A stretch of DNA of 5,316 nucleotides from contig CADBTX010000322.1 of NCBI GenBank assembly GCA_902797705.1, forward strand, positions 1-5,316, read 5' to 3'. The notes under the pieces were generated by a model. That model saw only the letters and a program-made list of their open reading frames with translations. It was not told where the DNA came from and made no database searches. Source of the stretch: an uncultured Lachnospiraceae bacterium. GTDB lineage: Bacteria > Bacillota > Clostridia > Lachnospirales > Lachnospiraceae. The translations under genes were made by a program, and so were the position numbers. Positions 1 to 5,316 of the stretch are shown here, piece by piece; position 1 is the first letter of the stretch; each line of letters begins with the position of its first letter.

Positions 1-52
1 ATTCCTCGATCAAATAGAACATGCTCTTCTCCTCTCACTACAGGCTATTATA

Positions 53-155
53 CCTTATGAGAGGCTCTGTGGGCAATTGCTCCGGGGACTTTCGGGAGAA
101 ACCCACGGGATGGAAGTCCGCGTTCCGCCCTGAATCTTTTTGTTGCTCATAGAGG
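53..155 (+). promoter_or_regulatory. possible structured 5' leader RNA of the operon
   Basis: No gene can be established here, but the stretch is rich in complementary segments. CCTTATGAG (53-61) can pair with CTCATAGAGG (146-155) with one bulged base, closing the region. Inside it, GGACTTTC (86-93) pairs with GGAAGTCC (112-119), eight pairs with one G-U. GTGGG (69-73) pairs with CCCAC (102-106), which together with the previous stem would form an H-type pseudoknot; alternatively GGG 94-96 pairs locally with CCC 102-104. The 86-93/112-119 stem shares bases 112-115 with a terminator-like hairpin (107-130), so the two cannot coexist, as in attenuators and riboswitches. I do not recognise a known riboswitch class. 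CCTCTC (31-36) could also pair with GAGAGG (59-64). The pairings are seen; the regulatory role is inferred. The region could equally be the end of an upstream transcript. Confidence 0.33.
107..141 (+). terminator. weak terminator-like hairpin
   Basis: GGG (107-109) pairs with CCC (128-130) and GGAA (112-115) pairs with TTCC (123-126) around a seven-base loop, with a small internal mismatch at 110-111/127. Five T residues follow at 137-141. The six-base spacer between the stem and the T-run, and the shortness of that run, make it weaker than a typical intrinsic terminator. It could end an upstream transcript or be a conditional attenuator for the operon, since it competes for bases 112-115 with the 86-93/112-119 stem. 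Confidence 0.28.
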
Positions 156-203
156 TCAGGGATGTTAAAGTTATAGAAGGGGATTCATACCCAAATTTCA
201 GAC

Positions 204-208
204 AGGAG
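204..208 (+). promoter_or_regulatory. ribosome-binding site deciding the start of the first gene
   Basis: AGGAG lies seven bases before the ATG at 216. A closer ATG at 211 reads Met-Glu-stop (ATGGAATGA), with its stop overlapping the 216 start, so it cannot be the gene start. The 216 start is the first that opens the long frame. Confidence 0.7.
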
Positions 209-215
209 ACATGGA

Positions 216-971
216 ATGAGCGAAAAGAATATTGCCATTGTACTGCTCCAGTACAGTGTCATCGTAAAGGGGATGGAGAGAAAGCTTCTGGATCAGGGAT
301 ACAATGTGAAACTCATAACCGAGAAGCTGCCAAGTGTCAAAGACCATATAGACGGCGCAGATCTTTTCATCGTCTATCTTCCGGGAGATATCACGGAGGA
401 TAAGGTAAAGCAGAAGCTTCTCGGGGAAGTGTGCTCAGGTATAAAAAAGGGTGAAAAGCCTGCGATCATCCTGGGAGAAAGAAAGATCCACTCCCAGCTG
501 TCCAGGGAACTGGCTTTTATAGATGAATTCAGCTGGCTGGACCGGCCGGTTGACAACGATACCCTTTTTGAGACAGTGGAAAATGTGCTGAACGGAAAGT
601 CTGTCGGAGGAAGGAAGAGGATACTGGTAGTGGATGACGACCCCTCCTATGCCGGAATGGTAAGGGAGTGGATCAAGGAGTTCTACAGAGTGGAGATCGT
701 TACAGCCGGCATGCAGGCCATTACATTTCTGCTGAAGAATCCGGTGGATCTTATACTTCTCGATTACGACATGCCTGTGGTGGACGGCCCCCAGGTGCTT
801 CAGATGCTGAGACAGGAAAATGCCACAAAGGATATACCGGTGGTCTTTCTGACGGGAGTGGGTACCAAAGAAGGGGTTGAACGGGTCATGGCTCTCCGCC
901 CTTCGGGATATATATTGAAATCCACAACGAGAGACAATCTTCTCACATATCTTAAAAACAAACTCGGCTGA
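216..971 (+). CDS. response regulator with two receiver domains, no output domain
   Basis: A 251-residue cytoplasmic response regulator. The C-terminal half (about 134-251) is a full receiver: acidic residues D140-D142 after beta-1 (RILVVDDDP), phospho-acceptor D183 in LILLDYDMP, switch T213 in VVFLTG, and K235 in the beta-5 region, followed by Ser rather than the usual Pro. The N-terminal half (about 4-126) has the same alternating pattern (IAIVLLQYS, ADLFIVYLPGD, KPAIILGE, DRPVDNDTLFETVENVL) but lacks the active site: L-Q stands where the acidic pair belongs, Y54 aligns with the phospho-Asp, and R110 precedes Pro where Lys is expected. I read it as a pseudo-receiver. No helix-turn-helix, GGDEF, EAL or other output follows. 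It is first in an operon with two hybrid kinases, so it is likely a relay or adaptor partner of one of them (inference). The receiver identity is secure; the pseudo-receiver reading is a fold inference by eye. Confidence 0.9.
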   Translation: MSEKNIAIVLLQYSVIVKGMERKLLDQGYNVKLITEKLPSVKDHIDGADLFIVYLPGDITEDKVKQKLLGEVCSGIKKGEKPAIILGERKIHSQLSRELAFIDEFSWLDRPVDNDTLFETVENVLNGKSVGGRKRILVVDDDPSYAGMVREWIKEFYRVEIVTAGMQAITFLLKNPVDLILLDYDMPVVDGPQVLQMLRQENATKDIPVVFLTGVGTKEGVERVMALRPSGYILKSTTRDNLLTYLKNKLG

Positions 972-976
972 AAAGG

Positions 977-983
977 AAAAGGA
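977..983 (+). promoter_or_regulatory. ribosome-binding site of the first hybrid kinase
   Basis: The AAAAGGA stretch in the 17-base gap between the first two genes ends five bases before the ATG at 989. It is clearly purine-rich but less complementary to 16S rRNA than the site of the third gene. Confidence 0.5.
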
Positions 984-988
984 TCGAT

Positions 989-3040
989 ATGGCCCAGAAT
1001 AAGAACGGGAAATTCATTGTTTTTATATCTACTTTGGCTGCCGCAGGGCTGATATTCGAAAATGTGCTGCTGGGATGGGAATTCTGGATCCCGGTGGTGA
1101 TCGTTGCCGGGCTTTTTGCCATATGGGGTGCGAGCCTTACGGACAGGGTCGACGACGTTGTAAGGGAAATGATCTATCTGGGTTTTGTGTCCCTTCTGGT
1201 TTTTTTTCACGGAGTTCATAAGACCAGTTTTTTTGACATAGGGATAGTTATGATCCTTGTGATGTCTACATTTTCCGTACTCAACCGTGTCTATGTCATG
1301 AACGTCCTGCTTTTTGAGTACTTCGTCATACTGTTCATGCATTTCATCAATCTTCCCGGCGGGGATCCCATAGTATACGATAAACTGAATATTTCAAGGA
1401 TATTTCTGCACATCGCCATCGTGATCCTTGTGTATTTCGTAAATGTGAGGGCCATTTATGAAAGGACCTACGAGGAGGAAGAGAATAAGAGGCGTGAGAA
1501 GCTTATCGAGATAAACGACAACAGCATGGAGGATTTTCTGTCAAATATCTCCCATGAGCTCAGGACCCCGGTAAATGTGGTAAACGGCATGTCCGATCTC
1601 CTTATGAAAAAAGGGGCGGGGTCTGAGGCGGATTCCATCAAGAACGCCGGAGTGAGGCTGGCCTATCAGATCGAAGATATTCAGGATTATACGGAGTGCA
1701 AGAGACAGAATGTTTTCCTTGAGGAAGACGATTATATGAGCACCTCCCTTATCAATGATGTGGTGACTTCCTTCCGCATGAATGACGGCAGCCATGGTCT
1801 TGAGATGGTGGTGGATCTTGATCCGGAGACTCCGAATATGATGAGTGGTGATATCAGGAAGCTCCACAAGATTTTCAGGCACCTTCTGGATAACGCCATC
1901 AAATTTACCAGGGAGGGCGGCATATATGTAAAGCTCAGTACCCAGAAAATGGGGTACGGAGTAAACCTCTGCATAGAAGTAACGGACACCGGTATCGGAA
2001 TGGACAGAAAAGCCATTCATTCCGTAAGCGAGGGAATGTTCCAGGCGAATAAGAAGAGAAACCGGAGCTCGGGAGGTATCGGGCTCGGACTGTTCATAGT
2101 TTACGGTTTTGCCCACAGGATGGGGGGCTTTGTAAAGATAGAGAGCGAGAAGAATAAAGGCACAACCGTCAGGGTCACTATACCCCAGAAGGTGGTGGAT
2201 CCTTTGCCGTGTCTAAGGCTGGATGAGGCCTTCACCAGCTCTGTCCTGTACCATGTGAGACCGGATAAATACAAGATCCCGCAGCTCCGGGATTTCTACC
2301 GGAACATGGCAACCAATTTTGCGGGAAAGATGCATATCCCCCTGTATTCAGCGGAAACTGTGTATGAAGTGGAGCGTTTGAAGGAAAAAGTGAACGCCGG
2401 CTATATATTTATGGGTCAGGAGGAGTACGAGGAAAACAGCGGCTATTTCGAAGAACTGGCCAAGGAGGATATTGTGATCGCGGTATCTGCGGATCCTCGG
2501 TTCACTCTTCCGGATAACAGCAGGATAATACTGATGCCGAAGCCCCTTTACGCCTATTCCATAATAAAGGTTCTGAATGAGGGACGGGATGCGATAGAGG
2601 TGGATATTCATGATGAGTCCGAGAGAACGGTATTTAAGGGAGTCCGTGCCCTTGTGGTAGATGATGAACCGATGAACCTGGTCGTGGCTTCATGTCTCTT
2701 CAGGGATTATGAGATGGTGGTGGATACGGCGGACAGCGGGAAAGACGCTATAAGGAAATTCCGGGACAATGACTACGATATCGTTTTTATGGATCATATG
2801 ATGCCTGAGATGGACGGAGTTGAAGCCATGAAGAGGATAAAGGAAGCGGCCGGCGATATGGGTAAGACCGCGGCCATAGTTGCCCTTACGGCCAATGCCG
2901 TGTCCGGAGCCAGGGAAATGTTTATCAAGGTGGGATTTGACGGATTTATCGCAAAGCCCATCAATACAGCCGATTTTGAAAGAGTGATGCTGCGTGTACT
3001 TCCCGGAGAAGGCGCAGGCAGGGGAGGTGACAGATCATGA
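989..3040 (+). CDS. membrane hybrid histidine kinase with pseudo-receiver and receiver
   Basis: A 683-residue hybrid sensor kinase. Six hydrophobic segments occupy roughly 9-28, 32-48, 60-76, 82-98, 101-121 and 137-153, with only short loops and no sizeable extracellular domain. A charged helix (about 157-178) leads to the HisKA domain with H189 in SNISHELRTPVN. The HATPase_c domain shows the N-box HLLDNAIKFT (N302), G1 box DTGIGM (D333) and G2 box GGIGLGL (363-368). Residues about 402-535 look like a degenerate receiver: G476 sits where the phospho-Asp would be (YIFMGQEEY), yet the ending LMPKPLYAYSIIKVLN keeps the beta-5 Lys-Pro (K518). A true receiver follows, with D558/D559, phospho-acceptor D602 in FMDHMMPEMDG, T634 and K656-P657. 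No HPt is present. It starts 17 bases after the response regulator and ends overlapping the next kinase, so the three are very likely co-transcribed. Substrate and signal are unknown; the membrane part resembles no named sensor I can identify. Confidence 0.93.
   Translation: MAQNKNGKFIVFISTLAAAGLIFENVLLGWEFWIPVVIVAGLFAIWGASLTDRVDDVVREMIYLGFVSLLVFFHGVHKTSFFDIGIVMILVMSTFSVLNRVYVMNVLLFEYFVILFMHFINLPGGDPIVYDKLNISRIFLHIAIVILVYFVNVRAIYERTYEEEENKRREKLIEINDNSMEDFLSNISHELRTPVNVVNGMSDLLMKKGAGSEADSIKNAGVRLAYQIEDIQDYTECKRQNVFLEEDDYMSTSLINDVVTSFRMNDGSHGLEMVVDLDPETPNMMSGDIRKLHKIFRHLLDNAIKFTREGGIYVKLSTQKMGYGVNLCIEVTDTGIGMDRKAIHSVSEGMFQANKKRNRSSGGIGLGLFIVYGFAHRMGGFVKIESEKNKGTTVRVTIPQKVVDPLPCLRLDEAFTSSVLYHVRPDKYKIPQLRDFYRNMATNFAGKMHIPLYSAETVYEVERLKEKVNAGYIFMGQEEYEENSGYFEELAKEDIVIAVSADPRFTLPDNSRIILMPKPLYAYSIIKVLNEGRDAIEVDIHDESERTVFKGVRALVVDDEPMNLVVASCLFRDYEMVVDTADSGKDAIRKFRDNDYDIVFMDHMMPEMDGVEAMKRIKEAAGDMGKTAAIVALTANAVSGAREMFIKVGFDGFIAKPINTADFERVMLRVLPGEGAGRGGDRS
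3023..3030 (+). promoter_or_regulatory. strong ribosome-binding site inside the end of the upstream gene
   Basis: GGAGGTGA is a full eight-base match to the 16S anti-Shine-Dalgarno sequence. It lies within the last codons of the preceding kinase, six bases before the ATG at 3037. The stop and start overlap as ATGA. This supports coupled or independently strong translation of the third gene and fixes its start. Confidence 0.8.
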
Positions 3041-5316
3041 ATCCCGTAAATCTGTTCAAAGACGCCTATGCCGCTGTGATGGATCCCGAAAGGGATTTTT
3101 CGGAAAGAACATTCCTGATCCTCTCTCTTGTTTCCGAGGTTACGGCTTTTCTTGCCCTGCTGGGGGATCTCTATATAAAGGAAAATCCCTATGAGATAGG
3201 GCTTATCCTGGGACTTCTTATCGCGGTGCCGATCATAGCCTTTGTGGGCCTCAGGCTGGAAAAACTGAAACTCTGCATAAAGATCACAGTTATTTTCCTT
3301 GTATTCCTTGTACTTCCGGGGCTTTTCTTCTTTGGAGGCGGCATAAAGGGAGGCGGTGTACTCTGGATAATCTTTGCGTATCTTTATGTGGGACTGGTCC
3401 TTAACGGAAAATGGCGTAATGTCATGTTTTTATTCATCACGGTGTTTTCCCTTTTGGGCTACATCATCAATTATTATTACCCCTGGTGGGTTTACAGGCA
3501 TTCCACCAGCAAGCACTATATTGATTCCTATATCTCCCTTGTACTGGTGGGGATACTGTGCTTCGTGGTGAACTGGTGCCAGAGACGTCTCTTCCAGAGC
3601 GAGAATGAGCGGGCAAAGAAAGAAGCGGAAAGGGCGGAGGAACTCACACAGTCCCAGAATCGTTTCTTCTCCAGCATGAGCCATGAGATCCGTACGCCCA
3701 TTAATTCCATACTGGGACTGAATGAGCTGATACTGAGGGATCAGGAGGCTTCCGATGAGATCATAAAGGACGCCAACGGTATACAGGGCGCCGGAAAGAT
3801 GCTCCTTGCCCTGATAAACGACATACTGGATTTTTCAAAGATAGAAGCGGGAAGTATGGATATAGTTCCTGTTGACTACCATGTGGGGGATCTGCTCTCC
3901 GAGATCGTGAATATGATGTGGCTCAGGGCCCGTGACAAGGGGATAGGATTTGAGGCCAGCATCGACCCGGATGTGCCCTCTGTGCTGTACGGAGACGAGG
4001 TCCGTATCAAGCAGATAGTCGTGAATCTCCTGAACAATGCCATAAAATACACAAAAGAGGGCCATGTTGAGCTTAGGATCGAAAGCAATGAAAGCGATGA
4101 TACAACAGAGCTCATAATCTCAATAGCCGATACGGGAATGGGCATCAGGAAAGAGGATATTCCCTATCTCTTTGATGCTTTTAAGAGAGTGGATGAAGGA
4201 AAGAACAGGCATATTGAAGGTACCGGCCTGGGACTCAGCATCGTTAAACAGCTTGTGGAGCTGATGGAGGGAACCATTTCCGTAAACAGTATCTACGGAG
4301 AGGGATCCACATTTACCGTGACCGTCCGTCAGGGGGTTTCGGATCACAGTAAGATCGGAGAACTGAATATCCAGAATCAGCAGGTGATAAAGAGGAGCAC
4401 CTATGAGAGCAGCTTCCTTGCGCCTGAGGTCAGGATACTTATCGTTGATGATAATGAAATGAACCTGGAGGTGGAGAAGCGGCTCCTTGTTGATACGGAC
4501 ATGGGTATAGATACCGCAAAGAGCGGAAAGGAAGCACTGGAGCTCTGTATCAAATCCCACTATGACGCTATCTTCATGGATCATCTCATGCCGGAGATGG
4601 ACGGCATAGAGTGTCTGGAAGCCATACGGAATCAGGAGGGAGGCTTAAACAGCAATACTCCGGTCATCATCCTTACTGCCAATGCGGGAAGCGAGAACAG
4701 GGAACTCTATAACAGATCCGGCTTTGACGGTTACCTTGTAAAGCCTGTTTCCGGCGAGGCCATGGAGGAGATACTGATCCGGCATCTTTCAAATGAGAAG
4801 ATCATACTCCGCTCGGTAATGATGGGTGAGGGAGAGGAGATAAATACGGCCGACAGGTATACGGATAAGAGTCCCGTTATCATCACCTCCTCCAGCATGT
4901 GTGATCTTCCGGACCACGTCATAAGGAAATACGGCATCCCCATCATACCTTTCAGGGTAAGGACCGAACAGGGCACTTTCCTGGATTGCACCCATATCGA
5001 CGCGTCGGAACTTATAAGATATATGGCCTCGGGCAGGGAAGCGGTTTCCGCCCCGCCTGATGAAAATGAATATACCGAGTTCTTTTCAAATGTACTTAAA
5101 AGATCCCACCATATCATTCATATATCCATTACAACAGGCATGAGCAGGGATTACAGGATCGCCTGTGAAGCCGCAAAGTCCTTTGACAATGTTTCGGTGA
5201 TCAATTCCGAATGCCTTTCAAGCTCCACAGGAATACTTGTTCTCATTGCCTACAAGCTTGTTCAGCAGGGACTTCAGGTGGATGAGATCGTTTCCGAGCT
5301 TGAGACTGTTAAAAAG
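3037..5316 (+). CDS. hybrid histidine kinase fused to a DegV/FakB-type domain (3' partial)
   Basis: The frame is open for 760 codons from ATG 3037 to the window edge, so the C-terminus is missing. Six hydrophobic segments (about 25-43, 54-71, 79-99, 107-124, 129-148, 164-182) are followed by a charged helical linker (183-207). HisKA has H216 in SSMSHEIRTPIN and DFSKIEAG. HATPase_c shows NLLNNAIKYT (N334), ADTGMG (D365), LFDAFKRVDE and GTGLGL (395-400). The receiver has D471/D472, phospho-acceptor D515 in FMDHLMPEMDG, T547 and K569-P570. After a short linker, residues from about 612 match the N-terminal half of DegV proteins in order: IITSSSMCDLP, YGIPIIPFRVRTEQGTF, a Ser-x-Pro segment (S671), HIISITT-like strand HIIHISITTGMS (S703) and VINSECLSSSTGILVL. 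DegV/FakB proteins bind fatty acids; here the domain may sense an acyl ligand or serve as output (inference). A full DegV domain is near 280 residues, so about 130 more are expected beyond the window. Kinase identity is secure, DegV identity strong by motif order. Confidence 0.92.
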   Translation, partial: MNPVNLFKDAYAAVMDPERDFSERTFLILSLVSEVTAFLALLGDLYIKENPYEIGLILGLLIAVPIIAFVGLRLEKLKLCIKITVIFLVFLVLPGLFFFGGGIKGGGVLWIIFAYLYVGLVLNGKWRNVMFLFITVFSLLGYIINYYYPWWVYRHSTSKHYIDSYISLVLVGILCFVVNWCQRRLFQSENERAKKEAERAEELTQSQNRFFSSMSHEIRTPINSILGLNELILRDQEASDEIIKDANGIQGAGKMLLALINDILDFSKIEAGSMDIVPVDYHVGDLLSEIVNMMWLRARDKGIGFEASIDPDVPSVLYGDEVRIKQIVVNLLNNAIKYTKEGHVELRIESNESDDTTELIISIADTGMGIRKEDIPYLFDAFKRVDEGKNRHIEGTGLGLSIVKQLVELMEGTISVNSIYGEGSTFTVTVRQGVSDHSKIGELNIQNQQVIKRSTYESSFLAPEVRILIVDDNEMNLEVEKRLLVDTDMGIDTAKSGKEALELCIKSHYDAIFMDHLMPEMDGIECLEAIRNQEGGLNSNTPVIILTANAGSENRELYNRSGFDGYLVKPVSGEAMEEILIRHLSNEKIILRSVMMGEGEEINTADRYTDKSPVIITSSSMCDLPDHVIRKYGIPIIPFRVRTEQGTFLDCTHIDASELIRYMASGREAVSAPPDENEYTEFFSNVLKRSHHIIHISITTGMSRDYRIACEAAKSFDNVSVINSECLSSSTGILVLIAYKLVQQGLQVDEIVSELETVKK

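Noticed and set aside
46..51. TATTAT as a possible -10 promoter box.
   Set aside because: No acceptable -35 hexamer lies 16-18 bases upstream and there is no extended -10, so the match alone is too weak.
2..133. An open plus-strand frame from the window edge to TGA at 131-133, possibly the C-terminal 43 residues of an upstream protein (helix-like, ending MEVRVPP).
   Set aside because: A run this long is not rare by chance, two of its three Gln codons are CAA while the neighbours strongly prefer CAG, and it matches no family I recognise. It remains a live alternative to the leader-RNA reading and would be settled by upstream sequence.
107..141. T-box-like wording: GGGATGGAAGTCCGCG followed by TTCCGCCC and a T-run.
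   Set aside because: The core differs from the T-box consensus by insertions, there is no room for or sign of Stem I with a specifier loop, and the downstream genes are not amino-acid or tRNA-synthetase related.
211..219. ATGGAATGA, a Met-Glu-stop mini-frame overlapping the start of the response regulator.
   Set aside because: It is most likely a chance ATG beside the true start; nothing else supports a regulatory mini-ORF.
800..1342. A 180-codon open frame on the minus strand, and similar minus-strand frames at 1541-2116, 4120-4584 and 4731-5117.
   Set aside because: All lie antisense to well-supported kinase or receiver coding sequence, encode no recognisable domain, and have the low-complexity, His/Ser-rich look of reverse-strand shadows.
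4780..4880. A possible separate gene start for the DegV part (ATG codons at 4819 and 4822).
   Set aside because: The frame is continuous with the receiver domain without any stop, and no good ribosome-binding site precedes those ATGs, so a fusion is the simpler reading.

Overview
This window looks like chromosomal DNA from an anaerobic Firmicute of the Lachnospiraceae type (Clostridia). The grounds are indirect: GC is roughly half by eye, the ribosome-binding sites are strong and purine-rich, AGG/AGA and ATA codons are common, and the kinase motif styles (HELRTPVN...DIQDYTE, FMDHLMPEMDG, LFDAFKRVDE) are typical of that family. No marker gene fixes the taxonomy.

Layout. Positions 1-215 hold no gene I can establish. 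They hold inverted repeats that could fold into a structured leader, including a weak terminator-like hairpin. Three plus-strand genes follow in a tight operon: a 251-residue response regulator with two receiver domains and no output domain (216-971); after a 17-nt gap, a 683-residue membrane hybrid histidine kinase (989-3040); and, overlapping its stop codon as ATGA, a second membrane hybrid kinase (3037 onward) that is still open at the window end after 760 codons. No minus-strand gene is convincing.

The main finding is in the third gene. After six membrane segments, HisKA, HATPase_c and a receiver domain, it continues in frame into the first half of a DegV/FakB-type fatty-acid-binding (EDD) domain. 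This joins a complete hybrid kinase to a lipid-binding fold in one chain. The DegV part keeps the general pattern of the family but departs from it at several motif positions near the ligand head group, so it may bind something else or act as a regulatory domain.

How the genes may work together (inference). Both kinases have short membrane-embedded N-termini with no large extracellular sensor, so they probably sense the membrane or an intracellular ligand. Phosphate would pass from His to the attached receiver and then perhaps to the stand-alone receiver protein. The window contains no HPt domain and no DNA-binding, cyclase or phosphodiesterase output, so the relay must be completed elsewhere or act through protein-protein contact. 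Inactive-looking receiver folds occur in both the first protein (N-terminal half) and the second protein (between ATPase and true receiver), which suggests scaffolding or allosteric use of the fold.
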